In this document: positions 7,120 through 15,401 of the stretch, piece after piece | Numbering within the stretch: position 1 is the stretch's first letter | Layout: every line of letters starts with the position of its first letter | Assembly (NCBI GenBank): GCA_035315185.1 | Contig: DATFYE010000146.1 | Location: 1 to 61,870, forward strand | Source of the DNA: JADGQN01 sp035315185 | GTDB lineage: Bacteria > Desulfobacterota > Syntrophorhabdia > Syntrophorhabdales > WCHB1-27 | DNA: 61,870 nt | Reading direction: 5' to 3' | Notes under the pieces: generated by a model | The model's input: the letters and a program-made list of their open reading frames with translations, nothing else | What the model was told of the DNA's origin: nothing | Databases searched by the model: none | Translations under genes and position numbers: made by a program

Positions 7120-8112
7120 ATGGAAATGGGAAGACGTCGATATATAGAGATATGTGGTTTTTTCTTTATGCTGGTTATTTTCGCTTTGAGCTTCGCCCCA
7201 GGAAATCAGACTATCGCTGCAGAGTATCCTGATCGGGCTATCACACTCATCATACCGTATCCACCGGGAGGTGTGACCGATCTCGGCGCCCGTGCACTGG
7301 CGGAGGCCATGGAGAAAGAATTAAAGAAGCCTGTTGTAGCTGTCAATAAGCCGGGTGGATCGACAACCATGGGTGGCAATGCAGTGGCGACGGCAAAGCC
7401 TGACGGTTACACAATCGGTTTCTTTCCTTCATCTGCGAGTATACCCGAAGTCTATACCTATTTCTACGAGGCGCCATTTTCGAGCAAGGACCTCAAGCCC
7501 GTATCCCAGGTCGCCATACCGGTTCTTACGATAGCGGTAAAGGGTGATTCACCCATGAACAGCGTCAAAGACCTCGTTGAGTATGCGCGAAAAAACCCCG
7601 GGGCCAAGATCGGCATCCATAGCAAGAGCACACAGGGCTACTTAGCCATGAAGAGCATCGCAAAGGCCGAAGGCATCAGTTTGATCGATGTACCCTTCGA
7701 TGGCGATACCAAGATCGTACCCGCGATTCTCGGCGGACACGTACCGGCCGGCACGCCCGCCTACCCGGCTGTCATATCATTGATCGATGCGAAACAGATA
7801 AAGGTACTTGCCCTGCTTCTTGATAAGAGGGCTGATTTTGCGCCGAATATTCCCACGATAGTTGAGTTGGGCTATCATTTTGCGCTCGGCGCCTATTTAG
7901 GGGTCTTTGCTCCAAAAGGTACGCCGGATACCATAATCAAGAAGCTCAATGATGCGATCGGGAAGATAGCCAAGGATCCGCAGTTCCGCGCCAAGATCCA
8001 TGGCATGGGCACCCAGGTGCGCTTTGAGGATACAAAGGTCTTCGAAAAATCGATCAATCAGTATAAGGACGCTCTGCAGGCTTTTTTCAAAGAAGAGGGG
8101 CTGGTGAAGTAG
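7120..8112 (+). CDS. TTT transporter substrate-binding protein (Bug/TctC family), copy 2
   Basis: Second periplasmic receptor of the tripartite tricarboxylate transporter class, 330 aa. A very purine-rich Shine-Dalgarno precedes ATG 7120; the signal peptide (about 1-34) ends IAA before EYPDRA. PYPPGGVTDLGARALAEAME and NAVATAKPDGYT are nearly the same as in the copy at 3289-4278. It directly precedes tctB and tctA, so it is the best candidate for the cognate receptor of that membrane pair. Both receptors end in a similar FFKEEGLVK tail, pointing to a local duplication. Confidence 0.92.
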   Translation: MEMGRRRYIEICGFFFMLVIFALSFAPGNQTIAAEYPDRAITLIIPYPPGGVTDLGARALAEAMEKELKKPVVAVNKPGGSTTMGGNAVATAKPDGYTIGFFPSSASIPEVYTYFYEAPFSSKDLKPVSQVAIPVLTIAVKGDSPMNSVKDLVEYARKNPGAKIGIHSKSTQGYLAMKSIAKAEGISLIDVPFDGDTKIVPAILGGHVPAGTPAYPAVISLIDAKQIKVLALLLDKRADFAPNIPTIVELGYHFALGAYLGVFAPKGTPDTIIKKLNDAIGKIAKDPQFRAKIHGMGTQVRFEDTKVFEKSINQYKDALQAFFKEEGLVK

Positions 8113-8118
8113 GAAAGA

Positions 8119-8206
8119 CAGGGTCAAGGGGCATGGGGCAAGGGTCAAGTAGGGACATAAATCTTTTTCTTACCCGTGATCCTTGACCCGTGACCCATGA
8201 CCCTAA
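8119..8206. repeat. paired inverted repeat of GGGTCA/TGACCC units (family B)
   Basis: The left arm GGGTCAAGG-GGCATGG-GGCAAGG-GTCAAG (about 8120-8149) faces a right arm of CCTTGACCCGTGACCC type (about 8178-8206). It lies between the binding-protein gene and tctB, so it would form a hairpin in the operon mRNA. Confidence 0.75.
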
Positions 8207-8215
8207 GGTAGAATC

Positions 8216-8683
8216 GTGTTGAGAGTACTTGAAGGGCCGGTATGGCTCTTGATCGGCGTGATCATCAGCGCATGGTCTTTTCGGACGGGCCTCGGCTCTT
8301 TCCAAGAGCCGGGAGTTGGATTCGTCGCGTTTGCAGCTGGACTTTTTGTCATGGCGATAGGCGCGCTTGTAACAATATTCAGAAGGCCTAAAGCGCAGAA
8401 GGTCGGAACCGTATCCGCACGGACCCGCTCACGATTCCTGGAGAGTGCGCCATTCAAACTGACGTACACCCTGGCTCTCCTTGTCTTCTATGCGCTTCTC
8501 CTCGATTTCTTAGGTTATATCATTACGACATTTGTCGTGCTCTTCGGCCTCTTTTTTGATCCGGTCGACAGACGTTGGCCGGGACCGCTTCTGGCATCTT
8601 TTCTCAGTGTCGCTGTTACCTATCTTGTTTTTGAGGTGTGGCTGAAGAGCCAGCTGCCGCGAGGTATTTTCCCGTGGTGGTAA
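8216..8683 (+). CDS. tctB: TTT transporter small membrane subunit TctB
   Basis: 155 aa with four predicted hydrophobic segments (roughly residues 7-24, 36-56, 80-115 and 125-145), the pattern of the poorly conserved TctB subunit. Translation appears to begin at GTG 8216 with AAGG about 6 nt upstream. The GTGLGSFQEPGVGF-like segment after the first helix (here TGLGSFQEPGVGF) is typical. It is placed between the receptor and TctA genes, as in other tct operons. A family A palindrome begins at its stop codon. Confidence 0.88.
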   Translation: MLRVLEGPVWLLIGVIISAWSFRTGLGSFQEPGVGFVAFAAGLFVMAIGALVTIFRRPKAQKVGTVSARTRSRFLESAPFKLTYTLALLVFYALLLDFLGYIITTFVVLFGLFFDPVDRRWPGPLLASFLSVAVTYLVFEVWLKSQLPRGIFPWW

Positions 8684-8807
8684 TGCCGCGTCACCTTCTT
8701 CGCCCCATCTTTGTTGCCTCCTCGTCGCTCTCCTCGACGTACCACCAGGTACGCCTGCGTCAGCTCCTCGTGTGCGCCTCGATGGGCCTTCGAATGCGAC
8801 TCGGCAT
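8683..8807 (-). repeat. palindromic interspersed element, family A copy 2 (reverse orientation)
   Basis: The left end ATGCCGCGTCAC and right end GCGACTCGGCAT are complementary in most positions, and the core CGACGTACC-ACCA-GGTACGCCTGCGTCAGCTCCTCG is the reverse complement of the core seen at 12899-13023. It fills the space between tctB and tctA. The terminal arms differ from copy 1 in sequence but still pair. Confidence 0.75.
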
Positions 8808-8816
8808 AGGTGAAGC

Positions 8817-10319
8817 ATGAGCGTTCTGTATAATCTCTTTTATGGGTTCGGTGTAGCACTACAACCGATCAACCTGTTCGCATGTTTCGTAGGTGTCTTC
8901 ATCGGTACCCTCATCGGTGTTCTTCCAGGCATCGGACCTGTCGGAGCCATGTCGGTCCTGTTGCCCGCAACGTTCGGCATGTCGCCTGTTGCCGCGATAA
9001 TCATGCTGGCGGGTATTTACTACGGCGCCATGTACGGAGGGTCAACCACTTCGATCCTCGTAAACATTCCGGGCGAGGCTGCTTCTGTTGTGACGTGCAT
9101 AGACGGCTACCAGATGGCCCGTCAAGGCCGGGCCGGGCCAGCACTCGGGATCGCAGCCTTCGGGTCTTTCATCGCGGGCACCATCGGCCTGGTGGGACTT
9201 ATGTTCATGGCCGCTCCTCTCGCAAAATTTGCAGTAAGGTTTGGGCCCGCAGAATATTTTTCACTCATGTGCCTCGGCCTTTCTCTGCTCATGTACCTCA
9301 CGCACGGTTCGATTTTGAGAGGGCTCCTGATGGCCGGCGCAGGCCTCTTTTTAAGCCTCATCGGGCAGGATATTGTGACAGGTAGGGCTCGCTTCACGTG
9401 CGGGTTGATCGGCTTGCAGGATGGTGTGGGTCTCGTGCCCCTGGTCATGGGCCTCTTTGGTATTTCTGAAGTGCTCGTGAACCTTGAAACTTCTCAAGAG
9501 AGAATGGTTCTCTCAACGAAAATCAGGCACCTTTTGCCCAACAAGGATGACTGGCGACGATCAGCCAAGCCCATTGGCCGCGGGTCGCTTGTCGGCTTCC
9601 TGCTGGGCATATTGCCCGGTGGCGGAGCTGTTATATCTTCTTTCGTGTCCTATGCAATGGAAAAAAAGTTTGCGAAGGAACCGGAGAGGTTTGGTAAAGG
9701 AGCTATAGAAGGGGTTGCGGGGCCGGAAGCGGCAAATAACGCCGCTACGAGCGGGGCATTCATTCCGCTTTTCTCGCTGGGCATACCGCCCAACGTTGTG
9801 ATGGCGTTGCTCCTCGGCGCGCTGATGATTCACGGTCTGCGGCCGGGACCGCTTATGATCACCGAACGTCCGGAAATATTCTGGGGAACGGTGGCGAGCA
9901 TGTACGTGGGTAATGTCCTGCTTCTCATTCTTAACTTGCCCCTGATCGGCATCTGGGTGCGCGTGCTCAAGATCCCGTACAAGATACTCTTTCCCTTGAT
10001 CCTCCTTTTCTGTCTCATAGGCGCATATTGCATAAGCGGCAATGTCTTTGATATTTACGTGATGATCCTGTTCGGTATCATCGGTTATGGATTCAGGAAG
10101 CTGGATTACGAGCCTGCACCCCTTGTGCTTGCCTTTGTTCTGGGCCCTTTGCTGGAGCAGAACCTGCGGCAGGCACTCATCCTGTCTGACGGGAAGGCGG
10201 CCGTCTTTGTAACCCACCCCATATCGGCCGTCTGCCTGTTTGTTTCCGTCTTCCTGCTCGTCTCTTCCATTATTCCTTTCATCCAAAAGAAACGGAGCGT
10301 ACTGGAAGAAGATTCGTAA
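8817..10319 (+). CDS. tctA: TTT transporter large membrane subunit TctA
   Basis: 500 aa polytopic inner-membrane channel subunit. The N-terminal GVLPGIGPVGAMSVLLP and YYGAMYGGSTTSILVNIPGE are diagnostic, and the second repeat carries GILPGGGAVISSFVSYAMEK followed by GVAGPEAANNAATSGAFIPL. About ten or more hydrophobic segments run through the protein. With TctB and one of the two receptors it imports a carboxylate, usually citrate-like or another organic acid, using an ion gradient. The ligand cannot be read from sequence. Confidence 0.95.
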   Translation: MSVLYNLFYGFGVALQPINLFACFVGVFIGTLIGVLPGIGPVGAMSVLLPATFGMSPVAAIIMLAGIYYGAMYGGSTTSILVNIPGEAASVVTCIDGYQMARQGRAGPALGIAAFGSFIAGTIGLVGLMFMAAPLAKFAVRFGPAEYFSLMCLGLSLLMYLTHGSILRGLLMAGAGLFLSLIGQDIVTGRARFTCGLIGLQDGVGLVPLVMGLFGISEVLVNLETSQERMVLSTKIRHLLPNKDDWRRSAKPIGRGSLVGFLLGILPGGGAVISSFVSYAMEKKFAKEPERFGKGAIEGVAGPEAANNAATSGAFIPLFSLGIPPNVVMALLLGALMIHGLRPGPLMITERPEIFWGTVASMYVGNVLLLILNLPLIGIWVRVLKIPYKILFPLILLFCLIGAYCISGNVFDIYVMILFGIIGYGFRKLDYEPAPLVLAFVLGPLLEQNLRQALILSDGKAAVFVTHPISAVCLFVSVFLLVSSIIPFIQKKRSVLEEDS

Positions 10320-10423
10320 AAAGTCGGGGCATGGGTGCCCCTGACCCATTCCTGTCTCGTTGACACACAAGCTTTTTCTCCTTATACTTCCCGAGAAGAG
10401 TTCCCGTCAGATATGGCTCCTGC

Positions 10424-10834
10424 ATGAAATGGAAAGTTACACATGTGCGTGTATGCCTCAATTTGGCCAGCGTCCTTGTCCTGCTGCTTGGCTTGGGCAC
10501 TTCTGTCTGGATCTACCAGAGAGCTACCAATGCCTCGAAGAGTATCCTGGGTTATGAAGAGGGAGGAGGATCTGTTTACCCGGTTACGCCTGAAGATTCG
10601 AAGATGTTTATAAGGGACTTGGAGCTTTACGGGGGCAAGGCAAACGTGTTTGCGTACCAATTGAGGCGTTGGTTCGCCGGGTTGTGGCATGGGAAATCGC
10701 TTGCAGTTATAGTAGGCTGCAGCGCCATTCTTATATCCTTCGCGCTTTTCTACGCAGCCGATCACCTGCCGTCCCGCTCAGAATCTGATACCTCTGGTAA
10801 AAGCAGCCAGGAAGGGACCGACCCGAAACCTTAA
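10424..10834 (+). CDS. small two-helix membrane protein, unknown function
   Basis: 136 aa with hydrophobic segments at about residues 11-29 and 87-110 and a hydrophilic, Ser/Lys-rich tail. The loop between the helices (about 57 residues) would lie outside the cytoplasm if the N-terminus is inside. No recognised family. It is co-directional with and 104 nt after tctA, so it may be the last gene of that block. A weak hairpin GGGGCA/TGCCCC (10326-10341) stands between them. Confidence 0.55.
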   Translation: MKWKVTHVRVCLNLASVLVLLLGLGTSVWIYQRATNASKSILGYEEGGGSVYPVTPEDSKMFIRDLELYGGKANVFAYQLRRWFAGLWHGKSLAVIVGCSAILISFALFYAADHLPSRSESDTSGKSSQEGTDPKP

Positions 10835-11029
10835 TACCAATTAGCGTTCAAAGGTATTACAAATATCATATAAAAGACATCTTATAGAACACATAATATC
10901 CTTTACAAAGCTTATAGTTACTTTAAGTTGCCTGATCTATATATGTTATGTATTATTATAGGTGTTATTGGCAATCGACATAATTTAACTGATACCTATT
11001 TGGGTTGAGCTAGCTTCACCGGCCAGGAT

Positions 11030-11710
11030 TCAAACGGAAGGATTACCGCGCGTGCCGAGGTTCGAGGCCATGCAGGATTCAATATACTTCCTCACCAGGC
11101 GCCGGGACTGATAGACGCCGGTATGACCGTCACACAGTATATCTGCGTTGAGATCGAGGAGCTTTTTTGCTGAGCTCTCCCAGGCCACGGGATCGCAGTC
11201 AAACTCTTTCAGCAACGGAGCGCCCAGATCCTGAGCAAAGAGGACCCTTTTCTCACCCACATCCCCATAAACAGAGATCGAGCCCGGGGTGTGGCCCGGC
11301 GTGTGGAGACAGACCAGTTCCTGATTTCCAAACATGAGGCGCTGCTCCTCGCCGCTGAGAATGAGATCTATGCGAAAGCGCTGAAAAACCTTTTGAAAAC
11401 AGAACGCTGCGGTAAGCCTATTGTCTCCCCTCGCCACAATCGCCGCGTCAAGCTCATGCATCGCGAGACGGGACCCAAAACGATGACGAAACTGGTCGGC
11501 TCCCCCGATGTGATCGACGTGGCAATGAGTCAGGATAACAGTTGATATCTTCTGAGGGTCAAGCCCTTGCTGCTCGATGCGCGATGCCACGAGGTCAATA
11601 CTTTCGCCGAATCCGGCATCTATCATGATCAGCTCTCCAATGTCGAGAAGGTATACGGAACAGTCTCGAGAATCGGTAATGTCGCTGCCTGCCACTCTAT
11701 AGATGCGCAC
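11030..11710 (-). CDS. metallo-beta-lactamase-fold hydrolase (glyoxalase II-like)
   Basis: 226 aa binuclear-zinc hydrolase. The metal motif THCHVDHIGG is present near residue 62, followed by HTPGHTPGS (third His ligand), an Asp at AQDLG and a final His in CDGHTGVY. The start is GTG 11710 with GGAGG a few bases upstream, which gives the normal MRIYRVAG N-terminus. The family includes glyoxalase II, persulfide dioxygenase-like and lactonase-like proteins; the substrate cannot be assigned. It stands alone between AT-rich intergenic sequences. Confidence 0.85.
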   Translation of the reverse strand: MRIYRVAGSDITDSRDCSVYLLDIGELIMIDAGFGESIDLVASRIEQQGLDPQKISTVILTHCHVDHIGGADQFRHRFGSRLAMHELDAAIVARGDNRLTAAFCFQKVFQRFRIDLILSGEEQRLMFGNQELVCLHTPGHTPGSISVYGDVGEKRVLFAQDLGAPLLKEFDCDPVAWESSAKKLLDLNADILCDGHTGVYQSRRLVRKYIESCMASNLGTRGNPSV

Positions 11711-11893
11711 TTGACCTCCGCGTTACCAAAACATAGCACACGGCGCCGGTTTGTCAAGCCGGCCTCGTACTCATGTCAAGGCCTCATAGTCACGACTACC
11801 GGGCAGAGATAGGATAAGATTTTCATCGCAGATGCACGCGGACAAAAAGCCTAATCGCGAGAGATCAGGAATGCTGACGGAGCAGCAGCTTCT

Positions 11894-12532
11894 ATGGTAA
11901 TCTGCTGTGACTGGGAAATAGCGATGGAAAGACACGTGCCGGGTGCCGGTAAGAGTAGCTTTGACCTGATCGATTCAGAAAAGCTTTTTGAGCGACTCAG
12001 TATCGAGAAAGGCAGTACTTTAGTCGATCTCGGCTGCGGTCCTGGAGAGTATGTGATTGAGGCAGCCCTGCACATTGGGCAAAAGGGCAAAGTATATGGT
12101 CTAGATCTCTGGGAAGAGGGACTCGTTGCCCTGGTCAAAGAAGCAGAATCGCGGGGCCTTTCACAGATAACAGTACTCGCCGCAGACATCTGCGCGATGC
12201 TGCCCTTACAGGATCAGAGCGTTGACGTTTGTCTGGTCGCTACGGTCTTGCATGATCTGGTCCGAGAAGGCTGCGCCGGCAGTGCACTTGAAGAGGCCCG
12301 CAGAATACTGCGACCCAACGGTGTGCTTGCGGTCGTTGAGTTCAAAAAATTCGACGGTCATCCCGGGCCGCCCATCGACATTAAGCTTTCACCGGATCAG
12401 TTAGGGCAGATCGTTGATGTACATGGGTTCACGAGGAAAGAGGTCGTAGAGGTAGGGCCATACAATTATCTGGCTGTTTTCCGGCCGGCGATGACGTGCA
12501 GCAATGCGTCGCCAATCGAGGCGCGGCATTGA
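11894..12532 (+). CDS. class I SAM-dependent methyltransferase
   Basis: About 200-212 aa. Motif I VDLGCGPGEYVIEAAL lies near residue 47, an acidic loop-2 residue in GLDLWEEG near 75, and the post-motif segment VDVCLVATVLHDL near 110. This resembles the UbiE/methyltransferase-11 class. ATG 11924 (MERHVPGAGKSSFDL) may be the real start, since the first ten residues from 11894 look unstructured. No neighbouring pathway indicates a substrate. Confidence 0.8.
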   Translation: MVICCDWEIAMERHVPGAGKSSFDLIDSEKLFERLSIEKGSTLVDLGCGPGEYVIEAALHIGQKGKVYGLDLWEEGLVALVKEAESRGLSQITVLAADICAMLPLQDQSVDVCLVATVLHDLVREGCAGSALEEARRILRPNGVLAVVEFKKFDGHPGPPIDIKLSPDQLGQIVDVHGFTRKEVVEVGPYNYLAVFRPAMTCSNASPIEARH

Positions 12533-12607
12533 ACAGACCTATATTTCAAAGTACAATGAGTCACAAGAGATTGATGGGAAAAGTGGAAAGAAGGAGGAAA
12601 AAGGTTC

Positions 12608-12850
12608 ATGGCACGGGATAATGCCGTTACTGCGGCAGTAGTACTTTCATTTCTCGTCGGAGGTCTCATAGGGATGGGCATTGCGATCCTCATGGCGCCC
12701 AAACCCGGACAGATAAAGGAGAGGCTGAAGATAGCAGTCGGAAGAAAGGAGAAACTGACCAGGGAACAGATCATCGAGGAAGGGATTCTATGCGCTGCGC
12801 CGGAAGGGGTTGATATGTACTATCCCGTACAGGAGGAGGACGAAGCGTGA
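12608..12850 (+). CDS. YtxH-like small membrane protein
   Basis: 80 aa with one glycine-rich transmembrane helix (about residues 8-29, FLVGGLIGMGIAILMAPKPG) followed by a basic, then acidic, cytoplasmic tail. The helix ending in MAPKPG is the hallmark of YtxH-type general-stress-associated proteins. AAGGAGGA precedes the start by about 12 nt. It follows the methyltransferase by 75 nt on the same strand. Confidence 0.75.
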   Translation: MARDNAVTAAVVLSFLVGGLIGMGIAILMAPKPGQIKERLKIAVGRKEKLTREQIIEEGILCAAPEGVDMYYPVQEEDEA

Positions 12851-12898
12851 ATTTCTCACGCGGATTTGCGCAAAGAGACTCGACCCATTCAGCATATT

Positions 12899-13023
12899 AT
12901 ACCGATTTGCATTCAAGATGGAGACCGAGGCGGCAGCGAGGAGCTGACGCAGGCGTACTATAAGTACGTCGAGGAAAGCGACGTAGCGACAACGAAGGTA
13001 TACACTTGAAGGCAAATTGGTAT
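12899..13023 (+). repeat. palindromic interspersed element, family A copy 3
   Basis: Arms ATACCGATTTGCATTCAAG (left) and ACTTGAAGGCAAATTGGTAT (right, ending at 13023) pair with few mismatches. Core: GGCGTACTATAAGTACGTCGAGG, then ACAACGAAGGTATAC. It ends at the stop codon of the EamA gene on the opposite strand and lies between two convergent genes. Confidence 0.85.
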
Positions 13024-13901
13024 CATGTAGCAAAGGCCAGCATCACAAAACCGGCAAGCATAAGACTTGCGCCAAAAAAGCGCTCCATTATTCCGGATTC
13101 CTTGAAGAGGACGAACCCGTAGAGCACGCCTACCAGTACAGCGAGCCTTCTCACCGAAATGAAGTACGCCACCTTCGTAAGGCTCAAGCCGAACACGTAC
13201 GAGAGGTCTGCAACAAACTCGCAGATACCAGGAAGGAGCGCCGCCCTGAAGAGCTCAGCGCGTCGTAACAACTTCCATTCCTTTCTTGTCATGTAGAGCG
13301 CCACCGGAGTGAGGAGCAGAAAAAAACCCACCAGATAAACGATTATAAAAAACATCGGCGAGGAATGAGTGATCGCCTTCTTACCGAGAGATCCGGTGAT
13401 GCTGTATATGAATGCCACGAGTATCATGTAGACTGAACCTCTTTCTCGAAATATAGCGGCAAAGGGCTGAAAGAGCCCCTTTCTGATCTCCCTGATGTTG
13501 AGTGTATAGCCTCCGGCTGCGATGCAAACGATACCGAGCGCCCCCACGGCCGAGACCTTTTCCCCGACGAGAAGATAGGATACGCCGATGAGAAAGACTG
13601 GAGTGAGTGAAAGGAACGGTAGCGTCAGGCTTAACGGAGAGCTCTTCAGGGCCTTGATGTAAAGCACGATCGCTACGATTTCCAGGGGAAGCCCCACGAA
13701 AAAGGCATCATAGAACCCTGGCTCGATGCGGGGGATGGGTACGAAGGGTAGTAGGCTGAGCGAGAGAACGGTCACGACAAAGTAGGTGAGCCAGGTAACG
13801 AGATACTCGTTGTGCTGCGTAAACACCTTCTTGAGCAGGGCGTTATTTGTGGCGAGCGAGAAGGCCGACAGGAGACCGAAAAGGATCCATAGGTGCTGCA
13901 T
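13023..13901 (-). CDS. EamA/DMT-superfamily transporter
   Basis: 292 aa inner-membrane protein with about ten hydrophobic helices arranged as two EamA repeats (WILFGLLSAFSLATNNALLKK in the first; ITHSSPMFFIIVYLVGF in the second). LPLEIVAIVLYIKALKSSPLSL near residue 75 is typical of drug/metabolite exporters that move amino acids or sugars. The substrate is unknown. It is convergent with the YtxH-like gene across a family A palindrome. Confidence 0.85.
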   Translation of the reverse strand: MQHLWILFGLLSAFSLATNNALLKKVFTQHNEYLVTWLTYFVVTVLSLSLLPFVPIPRIEPGFYDAFFVGLPLEIVAIVLYIKALKSSPLSLTLPFLSLTPVFLIGVSYLLVGEKVSAVGALGIVCIAAGGYTLNIREIRKGLFQPFAAIFRERGSVYMILVAFIYSITGSLGKKAITHSSPMFFIIVYLVGFFLLLTPVALYMTRKEWKLLRRAELFRAALLPGICEFVADLSYVFGLSLTKVAYFISVRRLAVLVGVLYGFVLFKESGIMERFFGASLMLAGFVMLAFAT

Positions 13902-14129
13902 GGCCCCATAATCTATATGAACAGACCCGAATTATCCAGCCAAGCAGATGGGCCGGGGAAGGGTCATGCGGGCTATGCGGGGGGTTGACTTTCTCACAGG
14001 TTCCAGTAAACTGGTGTTGGGTGCTGCACTCTTTTTCCAGTACTGATGCCGCGAGTCGGACAACAGTTCGATGTATATCTACTCCGATGACGAGGGTGCC
14101 GTGATAAAGCAGGATTTCAGGAGGTCGGC

Positions 14130-14759
14130 GTGACAACGCAAGAACTGGCGGAACTTTTTTTGGTGTCTCTCTACGACATGGCAGAGGCTGCACCCCACCC
14201 CTATTTCCTTTTCTCCATGAACGAGTTTGTCCCGAGAATGGGCATTCATGACATGGCAGAGCTGCGCAGAGCGCTGAATCTCCTGGAGGAAAAAGGCTTG
14301 GTCTATCTTGCTTCCACGGACGCGTGGGGGGGCATCAGCGCGGGGATTACCACGGAAGGCTCGGTATTTGCAGAAAAAGGTGGAGAGACAGGTATTATTG
14401 AACGTTTTCGCAAAGACCCTTCATCGATCGGCATTGCGCCTGAGGCTGCACCGCTACCTTCACCTGCGCATGCAGTCCCTGAACCGTCCACAAGGCCAGA
14501 GTCTCCTCCCCAGTCCGCAGTCTCTGACTCTTCGGAGGGTGTACTGGATGCGATTTTGTCGGAAATGACGGCGGCTGTGCAGAATGAAACCACGATAGAA
14601 CCTTCCGGCAGAAGTGACCTGCTCGCCGATATTGAAACATTAAGAATCCAGCTCTTGAGGCATACAAAGAATCAGGCCGTGATCAAGGCCCTTCTTTACA
14701 ACCTGTCTGAATTTCCGTTACTTGCACCCCTCGCAAGGCTTATTCTACGTTTAATATAA
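14130..14759 (+). CDS. hypothetical protein with winged-helix-like N-terminus
   Basis: 209 aa. Residues 1-75 look like a small helical or winged-helix domain (TTQELAELFLVSLYDMAE, then an AELRRALNLLEEKGLVYL segment). Residues about 95-140 are a low-complexity Pro/Ser/Ala linker, and the C-terminal 60 residues are predicted helical with a hydrophobic end. The start is GTG 14130 with AGGAGGT about 7 nt before. The 228 nt upstream hold no gene. It is followed by the Tat flavodoxin after 27 nt. No family recognised. Confidence 0.6.
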   Translation: MTTQELAELFLVSLYDMAEAAPHPYFLFSMNEFVPRMGIHDMAELRRALNLLEEKGLVYLASTDAWGGISAGITTEGSVFAEKGGETGIIERFRKDPSSIGIAPEAAPLPSPAHAVPEPSTRPESPPQSAVSDSSEGVLDAILSEMTAAVQNETTIEPSGRSDLLADIETLRIQLLRHTKNQAVIKALLYNLSEFPLLAPLARLILRLI

Positions 14760-14786
14760 ACCCATCTCAGGGAAGGAGGAATACGC

Positions 14787-15377
14787 ATGGATCGCAGGAC
14801 ATTTTTAAAAACGGCTCTGGCTGCGGGAGGAGGAACGCTTTTTGCGTCTAGCGCCTACGCTTTGAAGTTATTCCCGAACCCAGGCAAACAGAAGTGCGCT
14901 GTACTTTTCGGATCACGTTACGGAAGCACCAGGGACGCGTCCCTCTGGATCTCGGAAGGCATGGGAGGTATTGCAGATGTTTTCGACGCACGCGAGAATC
15001 CTGACCTTTCATCTTTTGACGCAATCATCGTCGGCTCGGGAATCTACAGCGGTAAGATCGACCCGTCTCTTGAAACCTATCTGGCCAAAAACGCTGCTTT
15101 GATAGCCAACCGGATCAAGGCGCTTTTCATTGTATGCGGAGGGGGCGATACACCGAGGGCTCAAGCATACATTGATGCACTTGCAAAATCCTGCGGTGCA
15201 AAGCCTGCTCTGACAAAGGTTTTCTCGGGGAGGCTGACCAAGAGGCTACTCAATGCACCGGACTACAAAATTGAAGAAGAGGTCGCCAAGCGACAAAATC
15301 ACCCCTTCGAGGATTACGATCATCTCCAGAGAAAAGACTGCTTGAAATTCGGGGAAGAAATTCTTAAAAAGATATAA
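14787..15377 (+). CDS. Tat-exported flavodoxin-domain protein
   Basis: 196 aa. Residues 1-25 form a Tat signal (DRRTFLKTALAAGGG) ending SSAYA, which is unusual for a flavodoxin fold. The mature part has the FMN phosphate loop LFGSRYGSTRDASLW and the 50s-loop-like VGSGIYSGKIDPSL, similar to the flavodoxin domain of HemG-type protoporphyrinogen oxidases. GGAAGGAGG precedes ATG 14787. It lies between the winged-helix-like gene and the PurF-like gene, 24 nt apart from the latter, suggesting one transcript. Electron partners are unknown. Confidence 0.8.
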   Translation: MDRRTFLKTALAAGGGTLFASSAYALKLFPNPGKQKCAVLFGSRYGSTRDASLWISEGMGGIADVFDARENPDLSSFDAIIVGSGIYSGKIDPSLETYLAKNAALIANRIKALFIVCGGGDTPRAQAYIDALAKSCGAKPALTKVFSGRLTKRLLNAPDYKIEEEVAKRQNHPFEDYDHLQRKDCLKFGEEILKKI

Positions 15378-15401
15378 TAGAGCGTTGAAGAGGGAGATAC
15401 A

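Noticed and set aside
10326..10341. Intrinsic terminator after tctA
   Set aside because: The stem GGGGCA/TGCCCC is short and no T tract follows.
10835..10870. A sixth family A copy, from TAATACCAATTAGCGTTCAAAGG
   Set aside because: Only one end-like stretch is present; no core or opposite arm was found in the AT-rich sequence that follows.
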